64,000 nt of DNA from an uncultured Lachnospiraceae bacterium (GCA_902794095.1 CADBFZ010000001.1:62001-126000), one strand, 5' to 3'; shown: positions 1-9,175, numbered from the stretch's first letter. The notes: generated by a model not told the origin, from the letters alone. Numbers and translations: made by a program.

Positions 1-1
1 T

Positions 2-112
2 ATAAAAGGGTTGAAGTTCAGATACGGATATATATATGCCGGAATAGTTGTTCTTTTCGGCAACTGGATCATTAAGAATATACTTTTGTATATCGTTAAT
101 TATCGGTTTTAG
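2..112 (+). CDS. C-terminal end of a DUF2752-like membrane protein (partial)
   Basis: Only the last 36 residues are in the window; the start lies upstream. The frame is open from the first base and ends in TAG. The visible part has a basic and aromatic stretch (KFRYGYIY), then a hydrophobic helix (AGIVVLFGNWIIKNILLYIV). This resembles the C-terminus of the small DUF2752 membrane proteins of Lachnospiraceae, which end in a tyrosine-rich loop and a final helix with an N-W-x-x-K-N motif. The assignment is from memory of that pattern, not from a search. Its stop codon overlaps the end of the converging lipoprotein gene by four bases. Confidence 0.5.
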   Translation: MKGLKFRYGYIYAGIVVLFGNWIIKNILLYIVNYRF

Positions 113-633
113 GGTTCGGGATCCGTGAGGGTTCCGCTTTCACCGGATGTGACGTTTGCATCTTCAGAGGTTTCACCGTTGAGGAATGTCATGATTACCT
201 TGATCCTCTTAAATGCGCTGTCGTAGTATTCGGTAGCGTGGTCAAATTCCGTCTGCATCTGATCTGCGGTAAGAGTATTGTCGGTGTAAACCTTGGTGTA
301 TCCGGATACCGCGGTATTCATATAATCCGATGCTTCGTCGGCAAGATGCTCCAGATAATCGAATTCTGCCGGAAAATCCACATTGGCAAAGTCTGAAAAT
401 GCGGTATTGAGGGAATTTAAATCGGTCAAGAGCTCTGTGGTATAGTTAGCCGGATCTGAAGTGTTTACCGAGTTGATCTTGGTATCGATTTCGGCTATTG
501 TCTGACAGAACGTATCTACCGTAGTTCTGAACTGAGTCATTTCTTCTGAAGAATCAGGTTCTGAATTATGGGAACATGCAGCAAGGAGCGCTGCAGCGAG
601 TATTAATGATATTGCATTTATACGGATCTTCAT
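109..633 (-). CDS. Small secreted lipoprotein of unknown function
   Basis: The 174-residue protein has a basic N-terminus (MKIR), a hydrophobic stretch and the lipobox LLAAC, so it should be lipid-anchored outside the membrane. I chose the ATG at 633 because GGAG lies nine bases upstream and it puts the signal peptide at the very N-terminus; an ATG 15 bases earlier has no such site. The mature part is acidic, rich in Thr, Asp and Ser, and probably helical (about residues 30-150), ending in a low-complexity Gly/Ser/Thr tail. I recognise no family. It is the only minus-strand gene and converges with the upstream partial gene. Confidence 0.75.
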   Translation of the reverse strand: MKIRINAISLILAAALLAACSHNSEPDSSEEMTQFRTTVDTFCQTIAEIDTKINSVNTSDPANYTTELLTDLNSLNTAFSDFANVDFPAEFDYLEHLADEASDYMNTAVSGYTKVYTDNTLTADQMQTEFDHATEYYDSAFKRIKVIMTFLNGETSEDANVTSGESGTLTDPEP

Positions 634-689
634 AATATAATGCTCCATGTATTTTGATCCTAATCATCCTAACAATATTAGAATTAAGC

Positions 690-762
690 GTCAAGTAAGG
701 AGCGGAAATGAGACAGAGGGGCCGACCCCGTTTCACAAAAATATTTTTGATAATTACTTGAC
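690..762. repeat. Inverted-repeat element with REP-like G/C hairpin upstream of rpmF
   Basis: A perfect 9-base inverted repeat, GTCAAGTAA at 690-698 and TTACTTGAC at 754-762, encloses a GGGG-CCGA-CCCC hairpin (718-729) flanked by GAAA and TTTC. The core resembles the short REP/RAYT-type palindromes found between bacterial genes. The right arm supplies part of the -35 box of the rpmF promoter. I cannot count copies in the genome, so mobile origin is inference. Confidence 0.45.
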
Positions 763-786
763 ATAATAAGACCGACTATATATAAT
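758..786 (+). promoter_or_regulatory. Consensus sigma-A promoter of rpmF
   Basis: TTGACA, a 17-base spacer and TATAAT give a perfect housekeeping promoter. Transcription should start near 793, about 70 bases before the rpmF start codon. The strength fits a ribosomal protein gene. The -35 box overlaps the right arm of an inverted repeat. Confidence 0.85.
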
Positions 787-790
787 CTCT

Positions 791-809
791 AATTGTGTGT
801 CGCACAATT
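791..809. promoter_or_regulatory. Palindrome at the predicted rpmF transcription start
   Basis: AATTGTG, five bases, CACAATT form a perfect 7-base inverted repeat directly after the -10 box. It could be an operator or a 5'-leader hairpin. I do not recognise it as a known site such as the FapR box. Confidence 0.45.
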
Positions 810-863
810 GATGACGACATACCCTGAATTATAGAAAATTTAATGGATAAGGAGGTGTTTCAA

Positions 864-1043
864 ATGTCCATTTGTCCTAAGAATAAATCATCCAAAGGTC
901 ACAGAGACCAGAGAAGAGCTAACTGGAAGATGTCCGCACCCACTCTCGTAAAGTGCAGCAAGTGTGGAGCTCTTATGGTACCTCACAGAGTTTGCAAGAA
1001 CTGTGGTTCTTACAACAAGAAGCAGATCGTAGAGGCTGACTGA
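864..1043 (+). CDS. rpmF: 50S ribosomal protein L32
   Basis: The 59-residue product is a zinc-ribbon L32 of the large subunit. It begins MSICPKNKSSKGHRDQRR and carries two cysteine pairs (CSKCG and CKNCG) that would hold zinc. I chose the ATG at 864 because it follows GGAGGTG with good spacing and gives the usual L32 N-terminus; an ATG 21 bases upstream would add seven odd residues. The gene has its own strong promoter and is followed by a strong terminator, so it is largely uncoupled from plsX downstream. Confidence 0.97.
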   Translation: MSICPKNKSSKGHRDQRRANWKMSAPTLVKCSKCGALMVPHRVCKNCGSYNKKQIVEAD

Positions 1044-1070
1044 TAGTACCTGAATAGTTGTATTTTATCA

Positions 1071-1100
1071 ATAGAGCATGTTTGTCATGCTCTATTTTTG
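1071..1100 (+). terminator. Rho-independent terminator after rpmF
   Basis: A 10-base perfect stem (ATAGAGCATG/CATGCTCTAT) with loop TTTGT is followed by a run of T. It lies 28 bases after the rpmF stop codon. Confidence 0.9.
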
Positions 1101-1160
1101 TTGTCTCTAAAACTCTTACCCGAAATGGCAAAATACAAACGTTTTCTTATATATAATATG

Positions 1161-1189
1161 TTGATTTTTGAATCTTTGCCTTGTATATT
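1161..1189 (+). promoter_or_regulatory. Probable promoter of the plsX operon
   Basis: TTGATT, 17 bases and TATATT lie 30 bases before the plsX start, after the rpmF terminator. A second -10-like TATAAT at 1152-1157 lacks a good -35. I see no recognisable FapR operator. Confidence 0.5.
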
Positions 1190-1218
1190 AAACTATGTTG
1201 TTAGTATAAGGAGTTTAT

Positions 1219-2235
1219 ATGGCTGAACTGGTTAATATAGCGGTCGATGCTATGGGTGGGGACAATGCCCCTGCCGAGATCGTAAAAGGTGCTGTCGAAT
1301 CTCTCGATAAGGCTAAGAATCTTAAGGTTACTTTAGTCGGAAGAGAAGATGATGTTCGTGCTGAACTTTCCAAATATACATACGATCCCAATCGTATCGA
1401 TGTGATCCATGCATCAGAAGTCATCGAGATGGCTGAGCCTCCCGTAATGGCTGTCAGGAACAAGAGGGATTCGTCCCTTGTAAAGTGCATGTATCTTGTT
1501 AAGGAAGGCAAGTGTGATGCACTTGTAACCGCAGGTTCAACCGGAGCATTCCTTGTCGGCGGACAGATAATTGTCGGAAGGATCAAAGGAGTTGAAAGAC
1601 CACCTCTTGCTCCCTTTATCCCTACCGTTAACGGAAGATGTCTTCTTCTGGATTGCGGTGCCAATGTCGATGCCAGACCTTCACAGCTGGTTCAGTTTGC
1701 CAAGATCGGTTCTGCATATGTTAAGAAGGTTTGCGGAATTGATAATCCCAGAGTCGGTATTGTCAATATCGGAGCTGAGGAAGAGAAGGGTAATGCACTT
1801 GTTAAAGAGACTTTCCCTCTTCTCAAGGCAACACCCGAGATCAACTTTATCGGAAGCGTTGAAGCCAGGGATATCCCTTACGGCGGAGCCGATGTAGTTG
1901 TCTGCGAAGCATTTGTCGGTAATGTTATCCTTAAGATGTATGAAGGTGTCGGAACGGCTCTTCTTAAATCTATGAAGGAAGCATTCATGTCAAGCACGAG
2001 AAGTAAGATTGGAGCAGCTCTCGCAAAGCCCGCTCTTAAGAAAACTCTCAAGGCATATGATGTCAATCAGTACGGCGGAGCTCCCTTGCTCGGATGTAAC
2101 GGACTTCTCGTTAAGACACACGGATCGAGCAAAGCAGTTTCGATAACCAATTCGATTCTTCAGTGTAAGACATTTGCCGATAACAATATTAATGACGACA
2201 TTAAGGAAATGTTCAGTATTTCCACAGATATCTAA
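1219..2235 (+). CDS. plsX: Phosphate acyltransferase PlsX
   Basis: PlsX converts acyl-ACP to acyl-phosphate, the donor used by the PlsY acyltransferase at the membrane; a plsY gene lies at 27120 in this window. The 338-residue length is normal. The family start motif [10 protein letters not shown] is at residues 9-18, followed by the Rossmann-like segments GSTGA and GANVD. The start follows AAGGAG. The acyl carrier protein gene begins 11 bases downstream and rnc-smc-ftsY follow, a conserved Firmicutes order; fabD and fabG, present here in Bacillus, are absent. Confidence 0.97.
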   Translation: MAELVNIAVDAMGGDNAPAEIVKGAVESLDKAKNLKVTLVGREDDVRAELSKYTYDPNRIDVIHASEVIEMAEPPVMAVRNKRDSSLVKCMYLVKEGKCDALVTAGSTGAFLVGGQIIVGRIKGVERPPLAPFIPTVNGRCLLLDCGANVDARPSQLVQFAKIGSAYVKKVCGIDNPRVGIVNIGAEEEKGNALVKETFPLLKATPEINFIGSVEARDIPYGGADVVVCEAFVGNVILKMYEGVGTALLKSMKEAFMSSTRSKIGAALAKPALKKTLKAYDVNQYGGAPLLGCNGLLVKTHGSSKAVSITNSILQCKTFADNNINDDIKEMFSISTDI

Positions 2236-2246
2236 GGAGGCCTTTA

Positions 2247-2486
2247 ATGGAATTCGAAAAATTAAAAACAATCATTGCTGAGGTTCTTAACGTTGATCCC
2301 GAGGAGATCACTCCTCAGTCAACTTTTACCGATGACCTCGGAGCAGATTCTCTTGATGTATATCAGATCATCATGGGTCTTGAGGATGCATTCGATATCA
2401 AGATCCCCGAAGAGAGTGCTGAGAAGATCTCTACCGTCGGTGAGGCAGTTGAGATGATCAAGGCTGCACTTTCAGGCAACGATTGA
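2247..2486 (+). CDS. acpP: Acyl carrier protein
   Basis: The 79-residue acidic four-helix protein carries growing fatty acids on 4'-phosphopantetheine. The attachment serine is S35 in the motif LGADSLD. A strong AAGGAGG site precedes the ATG. It is co-transcribed with plsX, whose substrate is acyl-ACP. The 139-base gap to rnc holds a structured element described separately. Confidence 0.97.
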   Translation: MEFEKLKTIIAEVLNVDPEEITPQSTFTDDLGADSLDVYQIIMGLEDAFDIKIPEESAEKISTVGEAVEMIKAALSGND

Positions 2487-2501
2487 TCGTTAGTATATTT
2501 T

Positions 2502-2614
2502 TCCCGAAGGGTATTAATTGATACGGTTAACTGGTGCATTCCGGCTCTTCATTTATGTGACTGCGGCCGGGATGCCTTGATTTTGTTAAAACCGCTCACC
2601 TTCGGGATTTTTTG
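2502..2614 (+). ncRNA. Structured leader or attenuator between acpP and rnc
   Basis: Three nested helices can form. An outer stem pairs TCCCGAAGG (2502-2510) with CCTTCGGGA (2599-2607). A middle stem pairs CGGTTAAC (2524-2531) with GTTAAAACCG (2585-2594), with a small bulge. An inner 10-base stem pairs GCATTCCGGC (2536-2545) with GCCGGGATGC (2566-2575), including one G-U pair. The outer 3' strand is followed by TTTTTT and then at once by the rnc ribosome site GGAG. It could be a terminator/attenuator, or a long duplex cut by RNase III for self-control. Folding is by eye and the function is inference. Confidence 0.55.
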
Positions 2615-2625
2615 GAGATAAGAAT

Positions 2626-3324
2626 ATGAACGGTACCGATGTAGGCGAATTGCAAAAGCTCATAGGGTACAGCTTCGAAAACGGCGATCTTTTGGTAAGA
2701 GCCCTGACTCATTCTTCTTATTGTAATGAACAGCTGATCAATAAGACGGGTGACTATGAAAGGCTTGAGTTTCTTGGAGATGCCGTTCTCGAAACCGTAA
2801 GCAGCGAGTTTTTGTTTCAGACTTATCCCGACAAAAAAGAAGGCGAATTATCCAAGATCAGAGCATCGATGGTATGCGAACCTTCCCTGGCATTTTGTGC
2901 AAGGGATCTTAAGCTCGGTTCTTTTATCAGACTCGGTAAGGGCGAGGAGAGAACCGGAGGAAGAGAAAGGGACAGCATTATTTCCGATGTAATGGAAGCC
3001 ATTGTCGGAGCAATTTTTCTTGACGGCGGTTTTGATAAAGCCAAAGAATTCATCCACAGATTTATTTTATCGGATCTCGAGAACAAACAACTCTTTTTTG
3101 ATTCCAAGAGCAACCTTCAGGAATACGTTGCAAGGAATATTAAGAAAGAGCTTGAATATATCACCGAAGAAGAGCTTGGCGAAGGAAATGAAAAGATCTT
3201 CCGTTCCAAGGTATTGATCGGAGGAGAATTTACAGCCGAAGGCAGCGGAAGAAGCAAGAAGGCTTCTCAGCAGGAAGCTGCATACAACGCTTTGCTCAAG
3301 ATCAGGAGTACAGATGTTTCTTAA
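2626..3324 (+). CDS. rnc: Ribonuclease III
   Basis: RNase III cuts double-stranded RNA in rRNA precursors and some mRNAs. The 232-residue protein has the nuclease domain (about 1-150) with signature ERLEFLGDAV; the metal ligands appear as E48, D52, D121 and E124. A double-stranded RNA binding domain follows at about 155-229. The start follows TTTGGAG. The stop overlaps the smc start by 11 bases, so the two are translationally coupled. The leader before it may allow feedback control. Confidence 0.97.
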   Translation: MNGTDVGELQKLIGYSFENGDLLVRALTHSSYCNEQLINKTGDYERLEFLGDAVLETVSSEFLFQTYPDKKEGELSKIRASMVCEPSLAFCARDLKLGSFIRLGKGEERTGGRERDSIISDVMEAIVGAIFLDGGFDKAKEFIHRFILSDLENKQLFFDSKSNLQEYVARNIKKELEYITEEELGEGNEKIFRSKVLIGGEFTAEGSGRSKKASQQEAAYNALLKIRSTDVS

Positions 3325-6300
3325 AAGTATAGAAATACAAGGATTTAAATCATTTGCGGTCAAAACCGTTCTTCTGTTTCATGAAGGCGTTACGGGTATC
3401 GTAGGACCCAATGGTTCCGGAAAAAGTAATATCGCCGATGCCGTCAGATGGGTTCTCGGTGAGCAGAGCGTTAAGCAGCTCCGAGGCGGATCCATGCAGG
3501 ACGTCATCTTTTCGGGTACCCAGACAAGAAAGCCTCTTTCTTACGCATATGTTGCGATCACACTCGACAACTCCGATCACGCACTGAATATTTCTTACGA
3601 AGAAGTAACGGTTGCAAGAAGACTTTACAGATCGGGTGAGAGTGAGTATCTCTTAAACGGTTCACCTTGCAGACTTAAGGATGTTAACGAGCTCTTCTTT
3701 GATACCGGTATCGGTAAAGAGGGTTATTCCATTATCGGACAGGGCCAGATCGATAAGATCCTTTCCGGTAAACCCGAAGAGAGAAGAGAACTCTTTGATG
3801 AAGCTGCAGGTATCGTTAAATTCAAGTATCGTAAATCCGCAGCTCTCAAAAAGCTTGATAACGAGCAGAACAATCTTGTCAGAGTAAATGATATTCTGGC
3901 TGAGCTTGAACGTCAGATCGGACCTTTGGAGAGACAGTCTGCCAAGGCTAAGGAGTGGCTCAAGTATAAAGAAGAATTAAAGACCATCGATGTAAACTCC
4001 TTCCTTCTTGAAAATGAAACTCTCAAGAAGGCTGTTACTGACCTTCAGGGTAGACTTGATGTGGCAAGCGCAGACCTTGATACCGCATCCGGTGAATACA
4101 ATAAGGTTAAGGAAGATTACAATTCCGTTCAGATGGAGATGGAAGATCTAGAGGAAGCAATCGAGAAGGCAAGAGAACTTGTCTCCGGTGCAGATTCCAA
4201 CAGACAAAAACTCGAAAGCTCCATCGAACTTCTTAAAGAGCAGATCAAATCCAGCAAGGACAATATCACTCATTTCAGTGAGAGAAAAGAAGCCCTTCTC
4301 GGTGAGATCGAGAAGTACAATGCCGAGAAAGATTCCATCCTTCAGGATTCCGAATCCGAAGAAGAGCAGGCTCAGAAGGTAGAGACCGAAGCTACCGCGA
4401 GAAAAGAAGCTCTCGATAAGGCACAGGAAGAGATCCAGGATCTCAATACCAGAATTGAAGAAACCGCAACCGGTATCATGGATGAGCTCAAGAAGCGTTC
4501 CGAGATTCAGGGACGTATCAGCCACTATACCGCGGTTATTCAGCAGATCGAACTCAGAAAAGCAGAACTTCAGAGCAAGCTCTTAAGAGCACGTTCCGAT
4601 GAGGAAGCAAGAGAAGATTCCATCAAGCAGTATGAAGAGGCATTTGAGAAAGTAAGTGCCGAGATAGCTGAGATGAATAAGAATGCAACCGAACTGGAAG
4701 CTAAGGTTGCAGAGCTCAGATCTTCACTTTCATCCAAGGATGAACAGCTCAGAAGTCTCCAGGAAGAATATCATAAGGAAAACTCCAGATATCAGGCTCT
4801 TGAAGATATTGCCGAGGCATATGAAGGCTACGGTAATTCCGTTAAGAAGATAATGGAGCAGAAGAAATCCGTTCCCGGCATTATCGGTGTTGTTGCGGAT
4901 ATCATCAAGGTTGATAAAAAGTACGAGACCGCTATCGAAATGGCTCTCGGCGGAAACATCCAGAACATCGTTACCAAGGATGAAGCAACCGCTAAGAAGA
5001 TGATAGGCTTCCTCAAAGAGGGCAGACTCGGAAGAGCTACATTTCTTCCTCTCGACAGCGTTAAGGATCCTCAGGAACTTAAGGCTAAGGATGCTCTCAA
5101 TGAAAAGGGAATGATCGGCCTTGCAAGCGATCTTGTTGAGACCGATGACGAATACAGAAATGTTATCAAGAGTCTTCTCGGAAGATTCATTGTTGCAGAT
5201 AACATGGACAATGCCACTAAGGCAGCCAGAAAGTTTAACTATACTCTCAGAGTAGTAACTCTCGAGGGAGAACTTCTTATGCCCGGCGGATCCATTACCG
5301 GTGGTGCATTTAAGAATAACAACAACTTCCTCGGAAAGAGCCGTGAGATCGGTGATCTGAAGAAGAAGGTTGCAAAGCTTTCTGCAGACATAGAAAAGCT
5401 CAAAGCAGAGATCGACGAGACCAGGGAAAACAGAAATATTTCCCGTGCCGAACTCGATAAGATGAAGCTTGATATCCAGAACAAGGTTATCGAGCAGAAT
5501 ACCGCAAGACTTACTCTTCAGGCAGAACGCGACAGATTTGATGAAGAGAGTGAGAATGCAGTAAACCTCAAGCAGGAGCAGCAGGACATCGAGAAGGAAA
5601 TGGTGGATGCAGCAAATGCACGTGATGAGGCTGCTGAAGTTCTTAAGAGCAGTGAATCCAATGAAAAGCGTCTTCGTGAAGAAGAAGCAGATCTCAATGA
5701 AATGCTCAGAGATAAGCAGGCAGTTGAATCTGAAGCTGCAGCCCGCGTAAATGAGTGGGAAGTTGAAGTCCAGAAGATGAAACAGGCTAAGGACTTCAAG
5801 CAGGCTAACCTGAACCGTGTTGAGGAATCCCTGGCAGGTGCAAATAACGAACTTGAAAGCCTGAACAATTCCATCGAGACAAACAACACTGCAATCTCAG
5901 AGAAGGAAGTTCAGATCGAAGAGATCAGAAAGACCATCGATGCTTCTTACGAGGAGCAGGAGAAGTCAGCAGATCTCCTCAAGAATTCACTTTCCAGAAA
6001 AGAAGCTCTTACCGAGAAGCAGAAAGGATTCTTTGAGAATACCGAAAAGCTTCAGGAGAAGATGTCTTCACTTGATAAAGAGGTCAACCGTCTTACCGCA
6101 CAGCGCGATAAGGCTAACGAGACCATGGAGATCCGTATCAATTACATGTGGCAGGAGTACGAGATTACCTTAAGCCAGGCCGCAGAGATGAGAGACGAAT
6201 CTCTTAACGATCTTACCGTACTTAAGCGTGATGCCGCTGAAGTAAGGGATAAGATCAAGAAGCTCGGCGATGTTAACGTCGGTGCTATTGAAGAGTATAA

Positions 6301-6874
6301 GAATGTTTCCGAGCGTTACGAGTCCATGAAGACTCAGCATGACGATCTCATTGAAGCTGCAGATACTCTCAAGAAGATTATTGAAGAACTTGATGAGAAT
6401 ATGAGAACTCAGTTCTCAGAGAAGTTCAAACTCATCAACGAAGAATATGACAAGGTATTCAAGGAACTTTTCGGAGGCGGATCCGGTTCGCTTTCACTTC
6501 AGGATGATGAAGATATTCTTGAATGCGGAATTAACATTTCGGCACAGCCCCCCGGAAAGAAGCTTCAGAACATGATGCAGCTCTCCGGTGGTGAGAAGGC
6601 ACTTTCTGCGATTGCACTTCTCTTTGCAATTCAGAACCTCAAGCCTTCACCCTTCTGTCTCCTGGACGAGATCGAAGCTGCGCTTGATGATAACAACGTC
6701 GGAAGATTCGCTAAGTATCTTCATAAACTTACCAAGAATACCCAGTTCATCTGTATCACTCACAGAAGAGGTACCATGGAACAGGTTGACAGACTCTACG
6801 GTATTACCATGCAGGAGAAAGGCGTATCTTCTCAGGTAGCGGTCAACATGATTGAGTCGGAATTGGATGATTAA
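3314..6874 (+). CDS. smc: Chromosome condensation ATPase SMC
   Basis: SMC forms the condensin core that compacts and separates the chromosome with ScpA and ScpB, which are not in this window. At 1186 residues it has the normal length. The N-terminal head has Walker A GPNGSGKS at 31-38. Two long coiled coils flank a hinge at about 515-640. The C-terminal head has the signature LSGGEKA and the Walker B block LLDEIEAALDD. The start lies inside the rnc 3' end. The last base of its TAA is the first base of the ftsY start. Confidence 0.98.
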   Translation: MFLKSIEIQGFKSFAVKTVLLFHEGVTGIVGPNGSGKSNIADAVRWVLGEQSVKQLRGGSMQDVIFSGTQTRKPLSYAYVAITLDNSDHALNISYEEVTVARRLYRSGESEYLLNGSPCRLKDVNELFFDTGIGKEGYSIIGQGQIDKILSGKPEERRELFDEAAGIVKFKYRKSAALKKLDNEQNNLVRVNDILAELERQIGPLERQSAKAKEWLKYKEELKTIDVNSFLLENETLKKAVTDLQGRLDVASADLDTASGEYNKVKEDYNSVQMEMEDLEEAIEKARELVSGADSNRQKLESSIELLKEQIKSSKDNITHFSERKEALLGEIEKYNAEKDSILQDSESEEEQAQKVETEATARKEALDKAQEEIQDLNTRIEETATGIMDELKKRSEIQGRISHYTAVIQQIELRKAELQSKLLRARSDEEAREDSIKQYEEAFEKVSAEIAEMNKNATELEAKVAELRSSLSSKDEQLRSLQEEYHKENSRYQALEDIAEAYEGYGNSVKKIMEQKKSVPGIIGVVADIIKVDKKYETAIEMALGGNIQNIVTKDEATAKKMIGFLKEGRLGRATFLPLDSVKDPQELKAKDALNEKGMIGLASDLVETDDEYRNVIKSLLGRFIVADNMDNATKAARKFNYTLRVVTLEGELLMPGGSITGGAFKNNNNFLGKSREIGDLKKKVAKLSADIEKLKAEIDETRENRNISRAELDKMKLDIQNKVIEQNTARLTLQAERDRFDEESENAVNLKQEQQDIEKEMVDAANARDEAAEVLKSSESNEKRLREEEADLNEMLRDKQAVESEAAARVNEWEVEVQKMKQAKDFKQANLNRVEESLAGANNELESLNNSIETNNTAISEKEVQIEEIRKTIDASYEEQEKSADLLKNSLSRKEALTEKQKGFFENTEKLQEKMSSLDKEVNRLTAQRDKANETMEIRINYMWQEYEITLSQAAEMRDESLNDLTVLKRDAAEVRDKIKKLGDVNVGAIEEYKNVSERYESMKTQHDDLIEAADTLKKIIEELDENMRTQFSEKFKLINEEYDKVFKELFGGGSGSLSLQDDEDILECGINISAQPPGKKLQNMMQLSGGEKALSAIALLFAIQNLKPSPFCLLDEIEAALDDNNVGRFAKYLHKLTKNTQFICITHRRGTMEQVDRLYGITMQEKGVSSQVAVNMIESELDD

Positions 6875-7950
6875 TGGCTCTTTTCGGCAGAAAAAAGAAC
6901 GAACAACAGGATAATGATTTCAGCGAAGCTCTTGCCAAACTCAGCAAGATTGCAGATGAAGCTGAAAAAGACCCCATTGCCAGAGAACTTCATGAAGAAG
7001 TACCCGTAGACGGCAGGGCTTATCAGGAAGACAAGGAAGCACTCTTTGACAGACTTAAGACCGGTATGACACGTACCAGGGAGAACTTCTCTGCAGGTCT
7101 TGCATCTATCTTTACGGCTTCCGAGATTGATGATGATTTCTATGATGAGCTTGAAGAGTTCCTTATAGGGGCTGATGTCGGTGCGGTTATCACTGAAGAC
7201 ATTCTCGATGAACTTCGTGATAAGGTTAAGGAAAAACATCTTAAGTCCAGAAGCGAATGCCGTTCACTTCTTATTGAATCCATCAGAACCCGTATGGAGA
7301 CTGAAGAGAACGCATACGATTTTGAACATAAGACTTCCGTAGTATTCGTAATCGGAGTCAACGGTGTCGGTAAGACCACAACTATCGGTAAGCTCTCTGC
7401 CAAGCTCAATGCCATGGGCAGAAAAGTTCTTGTTGCAGGTGCGGATACATTCAGAGCGGCGGCCGAGGATCAGCTTAAGGTATGGGCTGAAAGAAGCGGA
7501 GTTCAGATCGTTACCGGTAAAGACGGACAGGATCCCGCATCAGTTGTATATGATGCATGTTCCGCAGCAAGGGCTCGTAATACTGATGTCCTTATAATCG
7601 ATACCGCAGGAAGACTTCATAACAAGAAGAATCTGATGGATGAGCTTGCCAAGATGAACCGCGTAATCGATAAGGAATTCGAAGCGGCTCACAGAGAAAA
7701 CCTTCTTGTCCTTGATGCCACAACAGGGCAGAATGCACTTAACCAGGCAAGAGAATTTAATGAAGCAGCCAAGCTTTCCGGAATTATCCTTACCAAGATG
7801 GACGGAACGGCAAAGGGCGGAATTGCAATCGCCATTCAGGCACAGATGGGTATTCCCGTAAAATACATCGGTGTAGGCGAGAAGATAGAAGATTTACAGA
7901 AGTTTGATGCAGATTCGTTCGTAAGAGCGATATTTGATGCGGAGGAGTAA
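6874..7950 (+). CDS. ftsY: Signal recognition particle receptor FtsY
   Basis: FtsY is the membrane-associated GTPase that docks SRP-bound ribosomes at the translocon; its partner Ffh is encoded at 10220. The 358-residue protein has an acidic, charged N-terminal region, the helical N domain, then the G domain with P-loop GVNGVGKTT, DTAGRLH and TKMDGTAKGG. It overlaps smc by one base and is followed within two bases by the ilvA start, so it sits in one transcript with both neighbours. Confidence 0.97.
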   Translation: MALFGRKKNEQQDNDFSEALAKLSKIADEAEKDPIARELHEEVPVDGRAYQEDKEALFDRLKTGMTRTRENFSAGLASIFTASEIDDDFYDELEEFLIGADVGAVITEDILDELRDKVKEKHLKSRSECRSLLIESIRTRMETEENAYDFEHKTSVVFVIGVNGVGKTTTIGKLSAKLNAMGRKVLVAGADTFRAAAEDQLKVWAERSGVQIVTGKDGQDPASVVYDACSAARARNTDVLIIDTAGRLHNKKNLMDELAKMNRVIDKEFEAAHRENLLVLDATTGQNALNQAREFNEAAKLSGIILTKMDGTAKGGIAIAIQAQMGIPVKYIGVGEKIEDLQKFDADSFVRAIFDAEE

Positions 7951-7951
7951 T

Positions 7952-9175
7952 ATGGCAAAGGAAATGCTTACCTTGGATGCCTTTGAGGAAGCTTCCGAAA
8001 TAGTTTCGAAAGTTACAAGAGATACCAAGCTTATCTATTCCGAATATTTTTCTAATCAGACCGGTAATAAGGTTTACCTTAAGCCTGAGAATATGCAGGT
8101 TACCGGTGCTTATAAGATCAGAGGTTCTTACTATACGATAAGTACACTTACCGATGAGGAAAGATCCAAAGGTCTTATTACCGCATCAGCAGGAAACCAT
8201 GCCCAGGGCGTTGCATATGCCGCCAAGGCATATGGTGCAAAGGCTGTTATCGTAATGCCTACCACCACACCTCTCATCAAAGTTAACCGTACCAAGAGCT
8301 ACGGCGCTGAGGTTATTCTCTACGGTGACGTTTATGATGAGGCTTGTACCAAAGCTCTTGAACTGGCTCAGGAGAAGGGCTATACCTTCATCCATCCTTT
8401 TGACGATCTCAGAGTAGCGACAGGACAGGGCTCCATCGCTATGGAAATAGTAAGAGAACTTCCCCTTGTGGATTATATCCTTGTTCCCATCGGGGGAGGC
8501 GGACTTGCAACAGGTGTTTCAACACTTGCAAAGCTCCTTAATCCCAAGATCAAGGTTATCGGTGTTGAACCTGCAGGCGCTGCTTGTCTTAAGGCATCAT
8601 TTGATGCAGGCAAAGTTGTTACTCTGGACGGAGTAAATACCATTGCAGACGGTACTGCAGTAAAGACTCCCGGAAGTAATCTTTTCCCTTATCTGAAAGA
8701 AAACCTTGATGATATCATCACCGTTGAGGATTCCGAACTTGTTGTATGCTTCCTCGACATGGTTGAGAATCACAAGATGGTTGTTGAGAACTCAGGACTT
8801 CTTACCGTGGCCGCACTTAAGCACATGAAAGCTGAAGGCAAGAAAGTAGTATCTATTCTTTCCGGCGGTAACATGGATGTCATCACCATGAGTTCCGTTG
8901 TTCAGAACGGTCTTATCGCAAGAGACAGAATCTTTACCGTATCCGTACTCTTGCCCGACAAGCCCGGTATGCTTGCCAAGGTTTCCGCACTTCTTGCAGA
9001 GCAGGGCGGTAATGTAATTAAACTCGAGCATAACCAGTTTGTATCCATTAACAGAAATGCAGCTGTTGAACTTAGGATCACTCTTGAGGCATTCGGTACC
9101 GAACACAAGGCAGAAATTATCGCAGCTCTTGAAAAAGACGGATACAGACCTAAGGTTGTTAAGACCAATATCTGA
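7952..9175 (+). CDS. ilvA: Threonine ammonia-lyase with C-terminal ACT domain
   Basis: This PLP enzyme deaminates threonine to 2-oxobutanoate, the entry to isoleucine synthesis or threonine breakdown. The pyridoxal lysine is K55 in YKIRGS, and the glycine loop is PIGGGGLATG. An ACT-type regulatory domain occupies about residues 325-407. The ATG at 7952 follows GGAGGAG; a start 18 bases upstream would overlap ftsY. At 407 residues it is the short ACT type, and biosynthetic versus catabolic use cannot be decided here. Its place between ftsY and the ylxM-ffh operon is unusual. Confidence 0.92.
   Translation: MAKEMLTLDAFEEASEIVSKVTRDTKLIYSEYFSNQTGNKVYLKPENMQVTGAYKIRGSYYTISTLTDEERSKGLITASAGNHAQGVAYAAKAYGAKAVIVMPTTTPLIKVNRTKSYGAEVILYGDVYDEACTKALELAQEKGYTFIHPFDDLRVATGQGSIAMEIVRELPLVDYILVPIGGGGLATGVSTLAKLLNPKIKVIGVEPAGAACLKASFDAGKVVTLDGVNTIADGTAVKTPGSNLFPYLKENLDDIITVEDSELVVCFLDMVENHKMVVENSGLLTVAALKHMKAEGKKVVSILSGGNMDVITMSSVVQNGLIARDRIFTVSVLLPDKPGMLAKVSALLAEQGGNVIKLEHNQFVSINRNAAVELRITLEAFGTEHKAEIIAALEKDGYRPKVVKTNI

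Noticed and set aside
650-1218. FapR operator near rpmF or plsX
   Set aside because: No match to the FapR consensus I know; the palindromes present have a different sequence.
1215-1664. Long minus-strand open frames opposite plsX and many other genes
   Set aside because: They lie opposite clearly conserved proteins, have no ribosome sites and follow from codon bias in the real frame.
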